In this document: piece by piece, positions 1-5,791 of the stretch
How positions within the stretch are numbered: position 1 is the stretch's first letter
Layout of the letters: each line of letters starts with the position of its first letter
Program-made: the position numbers and the translations under genes
NCBI GenBank assembly: GCA_032160545.1
Contig: JAVHVN010000200.1
Coordinates: 1-5,791 of the forward strand
Source: DATGFB01 sp032160545
GTDB lineage: Bacteria > Actinomycetota > Actinomycetes > Mycobacteriales > Jatrophihabitantaceae
Direction of reading: 5' to 3'
DNA length: 5,791 nucleotides
The notes under the pieces: generated by a model
Databases searched by the model: none
What the model saw: only the letters and a program-made list of their open reading frames with translations
Told to the model about the DNA's origin: nothing

Positions 1-749
1 TCGCCGTTGCCGGCCATGAGCACGCCCGATGGCACAGTCTGCGGATGCTTGCTGCCGTAGCGGCCGTACTCGCGCTCGCCGCGGGTGAACACCGCCTGGC
101 CGACCGCCTGATCGATCATCGAGAACAGCGCGTCGAACGAGGAGATGTCTACGTGGCTGCCGAGCCCCGTCTGCTGCCGCTGGAACAGCGCGGCGCCGAT
201 CGCGGCGAGCGCGTGGACGCCGGCGTTCATGTCGCCGAGCGGCGTGCCGAAGTGCGTGAACGGGCCGCCGTCGTCGCCGGTCAGCGACATCAAACCGGAG
301 TAGGCCTCGGCGATCATGCCGTGGCCGGACAGGTGCGAGTACGGCCCGGTCGTGCCGAAGAGCCCGATCGAGCACAGCACGAGTTGCGGGTTGCGCGCGC
401 GCACGCCGTCCCATCCGAGGCCGAGTCGCGCGAGCGCGCCCGGCCGGAAGTTCTCGACCATGACATCCGCCTGCTCGGCGAGACGCAGCGCGAGCTCGCG
501 GCCCTCTGGGTCCTTGAGATCTATGCCGACGGATCGCTTGCCGACGTTGTACTGCGCGAACGCGGTGCTGCCGTCGGTGCCGTACCCGATCGGCAGCCGC
601 CGCATGATGTCGCCGTCGCGGGACTCGATGCGCACGACGTCGGCGCCGAGGTCCGACAGCAGTCGGGTGCAGAACGGTCCGGCGATGACCTGGGTCAGGT
701 CGAGCACACGCAGCCCGGCGTACCCGCCGTGGCGTGTGGAGGTATTCAT
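1..749 (-). CDS. CaiB/BaiF family III CoA-transferase or acyl-CoA racemase (3' end outside window)
   Basis: The visible 249 codons read as the N-terminal large domain of a family III CoA-transferase. These enzymes move CoA between carboxylic acids, or, in the alpha-methylacyl-CoA racemase branch, epimerise 2-methylacyl-CoA. The start shows the family opening (GLRVLDLTQVIAGPF, residues 12-26, then LGADVVRIE, 34-42). NVGKRSVGIDLKDPEGR follows at 68-84 and VENFRPGALARLGLGW at 98-113. The Asp normally forming the acyl/CoA anhydride is Asp173 in PLGDMNAG. His143 (SGHG) sits where racemases carry their catalytic His. Full members are about 380-410 residues, so roughly the last 40% is missing. The ATG at 749 overlaps the ligase stop by four bases (ATGA), and only a weak Shine-Dalgarno precedes it, so translation probably depends on ribosomes arriving from the ligase. 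Family is secure; transferase versus racemase is open. Confidence 0.93.
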   Translation of the reverse strand, partial: MNTSTRHGGYAGLRVLDLTQVIAGPFCTRLLSDLGADVVRIESRDGDIMRRLPIGYGTDGSTAFAQYNVGKRSVGIDLKDPEGRELALRLAEQADVMVENFRPGALARLGLGWDGVRARNPQLVLCSIGLFGTTGPYSHLSGHGMIAEAYSGLMSLTGDDGGPFTHFGTPLGDMNAGVHALAAIGAALFQRQQTGLGSHVDISSFDALFSMIDQAVGQAVFTRGEREYGRYGSKHPQTVPSGVLMAGNG

Positions 750-2281
750 TGCTTCGCCCCAGTCAGATGGTCGCGCAGCACCTGCTTGACGATCTTGCCG
801 GTGCCGTTACGGGGCAGGTCGTCCACGACGTGCACCATCTTGGGCACCTTGAAGCCGGCGAGGCGTTCGCGGACGAACGTGATCAGCTCCTTCTCGTCCA
901 GCGGCGTGCCCTCGGCGACACGGACGAAGGCGACGACCCGCTCCTCGTACAGCGGATCCGGCTGGCCGACGACCGCAGTCTCGAGGACGCCCGGGAATCC
1001 CGCAATGATGTCCTCGACCTCGCGCGGATAGACGTTCTCGCCACCGGAGATGATCAGGTCCTTCGCCCGGTCGACGAGGGAGAAGTACCCGTCGGGTGAA
1101 CGTCGGACGAGGTCGCCGGTGCGCAGCCAGTCACTATCGGCGAACGCGGCGGCGGTGAGGTCGTCGCGGCCTAGGTAGCCCACCATCACCGAGTCCGACC
1201 GCACCCACAGCTCACCGACCTCGCCGTCGGCGACATCTGTGCCGCCCGGGTCGACGACGCGGACCTCGGTGCCGGCGACCGGCAGGCCGAGCGAACCGAA
1301 ATGTTCGAGGAAGGCGAGCCCGCGCAGGGCCAGGGTGTGCGGTCCGGACTCGGTCGAGCCGTAACCCTGCACGAGCTCGGCGTGCGGGAACCGCTTCGCG
1401 ATCTCCTCGAGCAGTGTCGGGGTCACCGCGCTGCCGCCGACATAGGCGCCGCGGACCGAGGAGGTGTCGATGCCGTCCAGGTGGCCGGACTCGAACAGCA
1501 GCGCGTAGTGGGCGGGCACGCCGACGATGTAGGTCACCCCGGTCTCGAGTGCCTTGGCCATGTCGAGCGGGTCGAACTGCCGCAGGATCGTCACACGACC
1601 GCCTTGGAGCAACAGCTGGTTCGGCACCGCACCGCCACCGATGTGGAACTGCGGCAGGATGCCGAGCAGGTGGTCGTCGCGGTTGAGCTGGTAGCCGAGG
1701 GCGGCGAACGCGCTGTCCAGGATGCGTCCGCGCTGCGTCCGCATGACGCCCTTGGCCTGACCGGTGGTGCCGCTGGTGAACACGATTTCGTGGACGCGGT
1801 CCTCGTCGTTGGCGACGTCCGGAGGCGACTGTCGGCCGGCCGACGCCGCGAAGTCGGCCCACCCGCGCCAGCCGTCCGGGACGTCACCGTTCGAGCGGAC
1901 GAACCGGTTCGGCACGACGAGCTCGCCGAGCGCCGACTCGACGGTCGCGGCGAACTCCGGTCCCGCCACGACGAACGCTGGCTGCAGCAGCTCGAGCTGG
2001 GGGCTCAGTTCGCGGGCACGCAACCAGGCGTTGAGCGCGGTGAACGTCATGCCCGCCTTGGCCGTCGCGTAGTAGGCGACCAAAAAGTCCGCGGAGTTCC
2101 GATCGAGCCACACCAGCCGGTCGCCCGGTCGACCGCCCGCCGCGACCAGAGCGTTGGCGAGCGCGTTCGTCGCGGCGTCGAGTTCGGCGTAGGTGGTATC
2201 CACCCCGGTTTCGGACGTGATCGCGATGCGCGGTCCGTACGCGGTGGCGTTGCGGCGGAGAACATCCACGTGGCTCAGCAC
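746..2281 (-). CDS. AMP-forming acyl-CoA ligase (acyl-CoA synthetase, ANL superfamily)
   Basis: A 511-residue cytoplasmic enzyme that should adenylate a carboxylic acid with ATP and then form its CoA thioester. All core motifs are present: the phosphate loop TSGTTGQAKG (169-178), YGSTE (307-311), WLRTGD (385-390), the hinge region DRAKDLIISGGENVYPREVE (404-423), and the C-terminal PRNGTGK with catalytic Lys496. Length is normal for medium-chain, aromatic or CaiC/FadD-type ligases, and nothing is missing or broken. The start is GTG at 2281, preceded by purine-rich GGAAG repeats; the family alignment begins almost at once (HVDVLRRNA), so no earlier start is needed. It lies 30 bases after the LivF-like gene and overlaps the family III CoA-transferase gene by four bases. 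The context suggests that it activates the acid brought in by the adjacent importer. The substrate is unknown; the motifs do not decide between fatty, aromatic and steroid side-chain acids. Confidence 0.95.
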   Translation of the reverse strand: MLSHVDVLRRNATAYGPRIAITSETGVDTTYAELDAATNALANALVAAGGRPGDRLVWLDRNSADFLVAYYATAKAGMTFTALNAWLRARELSPQLELLQPAFVVAGPEFAATVESALGELVVPNRFVRSNGDVPDGWRGWADFAASAGRQSPPDVANDEDRVHEIVFTSGTTGQAKGVMRTQRGRILDSAFAALGYQLNRDDHLLGILPQFHIGGGAVPNQLLLQGGRVTILRQFDPLDMAKALETGVTYIVGVPAHYALLFESGHLDGIDTSSVRGAYVGGSAVTPTLLEEIAKRFPHAELVQGYGSTESGPHTLALRGLAFLEHFGSLGLPVAGTEVRVVDPGGTDVADGEVGELWVRSDSVMVGYLGRDDLTAAAFADSDWLRTGDLVRRSPDGYFSLVDRAKDLIISGGENVYPREVEDIIAGFPGVLETAVVGQPDPLYEERVVAFVRVAEGTPLDEKELITFVRERLAGFKVPKMVHVVDDLPRNGTGKIVKQVLRDHLTGAKQ

Positions 2282-2284
2282 GGT

Positions 2285-2300
2285 CTTCCTACTTCCTTCC
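2285..2300 (-). promoter_or_regulatory. Purine-rich ribosome-binding region of the acyl-CoA ligase gene
   Basis: The minus strand reads GGAAGGAAGTAGGAAG, three GGAAG-type units in 16 bases, before the GTG at 2281. The nearest AGGA core is five bases from the start and the distal AAGGA twelve, so either could pair with 16S rRNA. It fills half of the 30-base gap after the LivF-like gene, the longest non-coding stretch in the window. Confidence 0.6.
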
Positions 2301-2311
2301 GGTGTGGGCGG

Positions 2312-3004
2312 TCAGTCGGCGTAGTGGAGCATTACTTCATCGGCGAGCTCGGACGCGGGTCCGGACCGCTGCACCTCACCGTGCGACAGCAGCACGACGT
2401 CGTGCGCCATGCGCAGCGCCAGCGCCGCGTTCTGCTCCACGAGCAGCACGGCGGTGCCGAGCTCGTGCACGCGGCGCAGGCCGTTCAGCACGACGTCGGC
2501 GACCGCCGGGGCGAGGCCCATCGACGGTTCGTCGATCGCGATGAGCCGCGGGTGTGACATCAGCCCGCGCGCGATGGCCAGCATCTGCTGCTCGCCCCCG
2601 GACAGCCGACCGGACGCGATCTTGAGCCGACGGCGCAGCGAGGGAAACAGGTCGAGCATCTGCTCCAAGCGCTCGCCCGTGGCACGGCCCTTCGCTGCGT
2701 ACGCGCCCATCAGCAGGTTCTCGTGGACGCTGAGCGGCGCGATGACGGCGCGGCCCTCGGGCACATGCGCGACACCGGCCCGGACGATCCGGAAGGCTGG
2801 CCGGCCGGCGACGTCCTCCCCGTCCCAGACGACCTTCCCGCTGGCCGGCCGCACCGCGCCGGAGATCGCCCGCAGCAGCGAGGTCTTGCCGGCGCCGTTC
2901 GGGCCGAGGATCGCGACCGATCCACCGTCGGGGACGGTCAGGTGCACACCGCGCAGGGCGCGCACCTTGCCGTAGCGGACCTCGAGGTCACTGACCGACA
3001 GCAT
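2312..3004 (-). CDS. livF: HAAT-type ABC importer ATPase, LivF-like
   Basis: A 230-residue cytoplasmic ATPase that should pair with the LivG-like subunit to power uptake. Visible motifs are Walker A GPNGAGKT (34-41), the LivF-type HVPEGR (80-85, Glu83 in place of the Q-loop Gln), the signature LSGGEQQ (134-140), Walker B LIAIDEPS (154-161, Glu159 catalytic), and LLVEQN (187-192), where Gln191 replaces the switch His, as is common in LivF. I chose the ATG at 3004 rather than the in-frame ATG at 3028: a strong Shine-Dalgarno (GGAGGAGGTG, 3012-3021) lies seven bases upstream of 3004, and MLSVSDLEVRYG is a standard LivF N-terminus, whereas 3028 has no clear ribosome site. The start overlaps the end of the LivG-like gene by 17 bases. 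The symbol denotes family; the transported compound may not be an amino acid. Confidence 0.95.
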   Translation of the reverse strand: MLSVSDLEVRYGKVRALRGVHLTVPDGGSVAILGPNGAGKTSLLRAISGAVRPASGKVVWDGEDVAGRPAFRIVRAGVAHVPEGRAVIAPLSVHENLLMGAYAAKGRATGERLEQMLDLFPSLRRRLKIASGRLSGGEQQMLAIARGLMSHPRLIAIDEPSMGLAPAVADVVLNGLRRVHELGTAVLLVEQNAALALRMAHDVVLLSHGEVQRSGPASELADEVMLHYAD

Positions 3005-3779
3005 CTGTACCCACCTCCTCCGGAACATCCGTCGTCGTCTGTCCGAGGTAGGCGTGGCGGACGGCCTCGAGGTCCCACACCCGCTCGGCGGACTCGCGGG
3101 CGATCAACCGCCCCCATTCGAGCACCAGAACCTCGTCGCAGATAGCCCGGACCAGGCGGACGTTGTGTTCGACCAGCAGCACGGTGCGTCCCTGCGCCTG
3201 CAACTGCCGCACCACCTGAGCGATGTCGTCGGACTCGTCGCGGGTCATGCCGGCGGTCGGCTCGTCCAGGATCAGCACGCTGGGTTCGGTGGCGAGCGCC
3301 CGAGCGATCTCGACCCGGCGGCGCAAGCCGTAGGGCAGCCCGGCCACCGGCTCCCCCGCCACGTCGGCGAGTCCGAGCTCGTCCACCAGCCGCGCGACGA
3401 CCGCAGCGGACGACTCGGCACCTGCTGGGCGGTCGCGGCGCCGGCGCCGGGAATCCACGAGATGGCGCCCGATGCGGATGTTCTCGGTGACCGTCTCCTC
3501 GTCGAGCAGCAGCAGGTTCTGGTACGTGCGGGCCACTCCCGCACCGGCGACGACGTGGGGTCGCTTGCCGGTGACGTCCCTACCGGCGATGCGGATGTGT
3601 CCGGTCGTCGGAGCGAAGAATCCGGTGATCAGATTCAGCAGGGTCGTCTTGCCGGCGCCGTTCGGACCGATGAGGCCGGTGACCGAACCGGTCTGCAGCG
3701 CGAAGCTGACGTCGTCGACCGCGACGACGCCGCCGAAGCGCCGCGCGACATGGTCCACCTCGATCTGCGGTGCGGTCAC
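2988..3779 (-). CDS. livG: HAAT-type ABC importer ATPase, LivG-like
   Basis: A 263-residue cytoplasmic ATPase, partner of the LivF-like subunit. It shows Walker A GPNGAGKT (38-45), Q-loop Gln87 in RTYQN, a degenerate signature LPYGLRRRVEIARAL (148-162) typical of LivG, Walker B VLILDEPTAGM (168-178, Glu173 catalytic) and switch His205 in LLVEHN. The start is GTG at 3779, with AGAAGGTGA upstream; it overlaps the LivM-like stop as GTGA. The same frame stays open to about 4592, but that extension lies wholly inside the LivM-like gene, is Arg/Ala/Pro-rich and resembles nothing, so it is not part of the protein. A run of five arginines (111-115) sits between the Q-loop and signature, in the helical subdomain; this is a local oddity. 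The C-terminal tail after HAYLG is about 18 residues and acidic. Confidence 0.95.
   Translation of the reverse strand: MTAPQIEVDHVARRFGGVVAVDDVSFALQTGSVTGLIGPNGAGKTTLLNLITGFFAPTTGHIRIAGRDVTGKRPHVVAGAGVARTYQNLLLLDEETVTENIRIGRHLVDSRRRRRDRPAGAESSAAVVARLVDELGLADVAGEPVAGLPYGLRRRVEIARALATEPSVLILDEPTAGMTRDESDDIAQVVRQLQAQGRTVLLVEHNVRLVRAICDEVLVLEWGRLIARESAERVWDLEAVRHAYLGQTTTDVPEEVGTDAVGQ
3012..3021 (-). promoter_or_regulatory. Shine-Dalgarno of LivF-like gene (decides start)
   Basis: The minus strand reads GGAGGAGGTG, a near-perfect match to the 16S tail, ending seven bases before the ATG at 3004. It lies within the last codons of the LivG-like gene and downstream of the alternative ATG at 3028, so it favours the 230-residue product. 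Confidence 0.85.
3436..3449. repeat. 14-base perfect GC palindrome inside the LivG-like gene
   Basis: CGGCGCCGGCGCCG is its own reverse complement. On the coding strand it supplies most of the five-arginine run at residues 111-115 of the LivG-like ATPase. It is most likely a by-product of alternating CGG/CGC arginine codons in a GC-rich genome, not a protein-binding site. Confidence 0.4.
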
Positions 3780-4684
3780 GATCGGCTCACCTTCTGCAGC
3801 AGCGGCGCCGGTTCCGGCGGGTTGGCCGCTCCGCCGCGCGGGCGACGCCGGGCGAACCAGCGCAGCATGCGCCGGTCGATGATGCCTTCTGGCAACAGCA
3901 GCATCACGACTAGGAGCAGGCCGCCGTACAGCAAGCCTTGCACGAGCGGTCCTTCGAGACCGAGCTGCTGCTGGACGAGCCCGATGACCAGCGCGGAAAT
4001 CACGCCGCCCAGCCAGTGGTACGCGCCGCCGATCATGGCCAGCGCGAGCAGCTGGACGAGCAGGCTGAAGTTGTACTGACCGGGGCTGATGATGACGGTC
4101 CGGAACGCGTCGAGTGCACCGGCGAGCCCGGCGATGACCCCACTGGCCGCGAAGGCGAGCACCCGGTAGTTGGTGGTGTTCACGCCGACGCCGGCCGCGA
4201 CCCGGTCGTCCAGCCGCATCGCCCGCAAGGCGCGGCCGTATCGCGATCGGTGCAGCACCTGGAGAAGCACACAGACCGCGACCACCGCGACGAACGTCGC
4301 CGTCATGCCGACCGCGGTCGGGATGCCGATGATTCCCGCGGTGCCGCCGCTGTAGCTCCAGTTGGCGATGAGCAGGACGCACACCTGACCGAACGCGAAC
4401 GTGCCGAGCGCGAGGTAGATCCCGCGCAGGCGCAGGATGACCCGCCCGACCACGAGGGCGAGCAATCCGGTGAGCAGCGCACCGGCTGCGATGCAGAGGC
4501 CGGGCGCGAGATGGGCCTTCGTCGACAGCAGCGCGGCCGTGTACGCGCCGTCCGCCATGAAGCCGACCGTCGCGAGCGACAGCACGCCGCACTGGAAGAC
4601 GACGAACAGGCTCAGCACGAGCAGGACATGGATGAGGAGCGTCCCGCCGACGAACTGGTCGTAGGCCCCGAGCCAGCTAAACAC
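3776..4684 (-). CDS. livM: HAAT-type ABC importer permease, LivM-like
   Basis: A 302-residue inner-membrane permease expected to form the channel with the LivH-like subunit. About eight or nine hydrophobic segments are visible (for example near 14-33, 62-82, 128-144, 175-195, 206-240 and 249-265). Family hallmarks include VLSLATVGFMADGAYTAALL (34-53), LRGIYLALGTFAFGQ (86-100), and the ATPase-coupling loop YGRALRAMRLDDRVAAGVGV (149-168). The usual Gly-Pro-containing loop late in LivM is here IGGAYHWLGGVISALVIG (218-235), a variant. The tail after 275 is Arg/Pro-rich and cytoplasmic. The start is GTG at 4684, with GGAGG six bases upstream; it overlaps the LivH-like stop by eight bases. Family assignment is firm; substrate is not determined by sequence. 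Confidence 0.93.
   Translation of the reverse strand: MFSWLGAYDQFVGGTLLIHVLLVLSLFVVFQCGVLSLATVGFMADGAYTAALLSTKAHLAPGLCIAAGALLTGLLALVVGRVILRLRGIYLALGTFAFGQVCVLLIANWSYSGGTAGIIGIPTAVGMTATFVAVVAVCVLLQVLHRSRYGRALRAMRLDDRVAAGVGVNTTNYRVLAFAASGVIAGLAGALDAFRTVIISPGQYNFSLLVQLLALAMIGGAYHWLGGVISALVIGLVQQQLGLEGPLVQGLLYGGLLLVVMLLLPEGIIDRRMLRWFARRRPRGGAANPPEPAPLLQKVSRS
3787..3795 (-). promoter_or_regulatory. Shine-Dalgarno of LivG-like gene (decides start)
   Basis: The minus strand reads AGAAGGTGA, ending seven bases before the GTG at 3779. It supports this start over the long upstream open frame running to 4592. Confidence 0.7.
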
Positions 4685-5552
4685 GTTGTTCCTCCGCCAC
4701 TCCGAAGAGTCCGCTCGGCCGGACCATGAGGATCACCAGGATCACCAAGTACCCCACGGCCTGGCTGAACGTGTCGGACACGTAGGCGGTCGTGTAGACC
4801 TGCGCGAGACCCAGGATGAGACCGCCGAGTACCGCACCGCCGACCGAACCCATGCCGCCCAGCACGATGACCGCGAATGCGATCACCAGCAGCGAGTCGC
4901 CGCTCGAGTAGGACAGGGTGGACGTCTCGGCAGCGATGGAGATGCCGGCCACGGCGGCGAGCGCTCCAGAGATGAACACCGCGAGCGCGAAGATGCCGCG
5001 GCTGCGCACGCCGAGCAGTTCGGCCGTCGAGGCCGACCACGAGACGGTTCGGGTCGCTCGCCCGGAGGGCGTGCGGCGCAGCCACACCGCCAGCACAGCC
5101 ATGATCACGATCGCGAGGACGAGCGCGGTGAGTTCGAGCTTCGGAATTGTGACCGAACCCCAGTGCAGCGCTCCGGTCGGGAAGTCCTCCGAGGGAAAGG
5201 TCTTGATCTGGGAATCGGTGCGTGACTGGGCGATCGAGGCAAGCAAGTACGAGACGCCAATCGTGGCGACGACCATCGCGAACTCCGAGGACCGCTTGTG
5301 CCGCATGTAGGCCAGGACCGTGGCATCGACGACAACCGCGAGGAGGCCGCCGACCACCATGCCGATCAGCACCGAGAGCCAGACCGGCACGCCGTGCTCG
5401 AGCCCGAGCAGACACCCGAACGTGCCCCACGTGATGAACTGCCCGAAGGCGAAGTTCAGCACGCGGAGCACGCCCCAGATCAGCGTGACGCCCAGACCCA
5501 GCAGCGCGTACGTGGCACCGAGGGCCACGCCGTTGATCGTCTGCTGCAACAC
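4677..5552 (-). CDS. livH: HAAT-type ABC importer permease, LivH-like
   Basis: A 291-residue inner-membrane permease, the usual LivH length. It opens with the characteristic NGVALGATYALLGLGVTLIWG (7-27) and VLRVLNFAFGQF (28-39), and contains the coupling-loop equivalent TPSGRATRTVSWSASTAELLG (161-181), then VLGGMGSVGGAVLGGLILGL (230-249), and ends with the typical VRPSGLFG (277-284). Eight or so hydrophobic segments can be traced. The region 110-138 between two segments is polar and probably extracytoplasmic. The start is GTG at 5552, with GAAGGA eight bases upstream; no earlier start fits because the substrate-binding protein gene ends 17 bases before it. Stop is TAG, overlapping the LivM-like start. 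It should form the translocation pore with the LivM-like subunit. Confidence 0.94.
   Translation of the reverse strand: MLQQTINGVALGATYALLGLGVTLIWGVLRVLNFAFGQFITWGTFGCLLGLEHGVPVWLSVLIGMVVGGLLAVVVDATVLAYMRHKRSSEFAMVVATIGVSYLLASIAQSRTDSQIKTFPSEDFPTGALHWGSVTIPKLELTALVLAIVIMAVLAVWLRRTPSGRATRTVSWSASTAELLGVRSRGIFALAVFISGALAAVAGISIAAETSTLSYSSGDSLLVIAFAVIVLGGMGSVGGAVLGGLILGLAQVYTTAYVSDTFSQAVGYLVILVILMVRPSGLFGVAEEQRV
4691..4695 (-). promoter_or_regulatory. Shine-Dalgarno of LivM-like gene
   Basis: The minus strand reads GGAGG, six bases before the GTG at 4684, and lies inside the end of the LivH-like gene. It supports the GTG start and the eight-base overlap. Confidence 0.8.
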
Positions 5553-5560
5553 GTCTGTCG

Positions 5561-5566
5561 TCCTTC
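5561..5566 (-). promoter_or_regulatory. Shine-Dalgarno of LivH-like gene
   Basis: The minus strand reads GAAGGA, eight bases before the GTG at 5552, within the 17-base gap after the substrate-binding protein gene. This gap holds no room for a promoter or terminator. Confidence 0.7.
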
Positions 5567-5569
5567 AGT

Positions 5570-5791
5570 TCACTTGGTGCAGGTGGTGGAAGGGTTCCAG
5601 ACGGCGACCTTGCCGCTCTGAACCTGCATGGTGACGCCCTTGTACGTCGGCTGGCCGTCGGTGCCCCAGGTGTAGTCGCCGAGCGCGCCGGTGAACGAGC
5701 TCAGGCGCGACAGCGCCTTACGGACGGCCGAGCCGTTGACCGACTTCGCCTGCTTGATCGCGGTGACCATGCCCCACATCGCGTCGTGCCC
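5570..5791 (-). CDS. HAAT-type ABC importer substrate-binding protein, C-terminal part only (5' end outside window)
   Basis: Only the last 73 residues are inside the window, reading from GHDAMWGMV to NPSTTCTK and stop TGA. The pattern fits the C-terminal lobe of type I periplasmic-binding proteins of the Leu/Ile/Val family: a helix with AIKQAKSVNGSAVRKALSRL, the loop SSFTGALGDYTWGTDGQPTYK, then a final strand pair with VTMQVQSGKVAVWNP. In a Gram-positive actinobacterium it would be a lipoprotein tethered outside the membrane, but the signal region is not in view. The ATG at 5779 is internal to the protein and not its start. Position immediately before the LivH-like permease (17-base gap) supports the assignment strongly. 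One cysteine lies three residues from the C-terminus; its partner, if any, is outside the window. Confidence 0.85.
   Translation of the reverse strand, partial: GHDAMWGMVTAIKQAKSVNGSAVRKALSRLSSFTGALGDYTWGTDGQPTYKGVTMQVQSGKVAVWNPSTTCTK

Noticed and set aside
45..1031. Plus-strand open frame of 328 codons
   Set aside because: It lies opposite the family III CoA-transferase gene and the end of the ligase gene, is rich in Arg, Val, Glu and Ala without a recognisable motif, and is a reverse-strand shadow of GC-rich codons.
2282..2311. Possible terminator or promoter in the 30-base gap between the LivF-like gene and the ligase
   Set aside because: No inverted repeat followed by T-run and no room for -35/-10 elements; the stretch is taken up by a purine-rich ribosome-binding region.
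1301..2557. Plus-strand open frame of 418 codons, the longest on that strand
   Set aside because: It is antisense to the ligase and the end of the LivF-like gene, both of which have intact family motifs. The Arg/His/Val/Glu/Gln-rich translation has no domain signature and no credible ribosome site was seen.
3780..4592. Upstream extension of the LivG-like frame, suggesting a 534-residue fusion
   Set aside because: The extension lies within the LivM-like gene in another frame, is low-complexity Arg/Ala/Pro-rich sequence, and a well-placed ribosome site supports the GTG at 3779.
4612..5430. Minus-strand open frame of 272 codons overlapping the LivH-like gene
   Set aside because: The LivH-like frame carries all family motifs; this one is an alternate-frame shadow with Arg/Gly-rich sequence and no motif.
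1..5791. CRISPR arrays, tRNA/rRNA genes, insertion sequences, attachment sites
   Set aside because: No regularly spaced repeats, RNA gene signatures, transposase motifs or terminal inverted repeats were seen; nearly every base is in a recognised minus-strand gene.

Overview
The window is a block of seven genes, all on the minus strand, with no gap longer than 30 bases. High GC content, GTG starts on four of the six genes whose start is visible, and long spurious open frames opposite and beside the real genes point to a high-GC actinobacterium. This is inferred from composition and gene style; no genus can be named from the sequence.

In transcription order (right to left): the last 73 codons of a type I periplasmic/lipoprotein-type substrate-binding protein (5570-5791, cut by the window edge); two membrane permeases of the branched-chain amino acid (HAAT) ABC family, LivH-like (4677-5552) and LivM-like (3776-4684); two ATPases, LivG-like (2988-3779) and LivF-like (2312-3004); an AMP-forming acyl-CoA ligase (746-2281); and the first 249 codons of a CaiB/BaiF family III CoA-transferase or racemase (1-749, cut by the window edge). 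The junctions are a 17-base gap, an 8-base overlap, a 4-base GTGA overlap, a 17-base overlap, a 30-base gap and a 4-base ATGA overlap. No internal promoter or terminator is evident, so this looks like one translationally coupled operon that begins and ends outside the window.

The five transporter genes form a complete HAAT-type importer. The two downstream enzymes both act on CoA thioesters of carboxylic acids. The simplest reading is that the importer takes up an organic acid (aromatic, branched-chain, terpenoid or steroid-derived), the ligase makes its CoA thioester with ATP, and the family III enzyme transfers the CoA or racemises the product. The 'Liv' labels therefore indicate family only; leucine/isoleucine/valine is not a safe substrate assignment. 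The substrate cannot be read from this window.

Most points for follow-up are modest: the transport-plus-activation gene order, a His/Asp pair in the family III enzyme spaced as in alpha-methylacyl-CoA racemase, a predicted asymmetric ATPase pair, and an unusual loop in the LivM-like permease. I did not see a clearly new kind of system.
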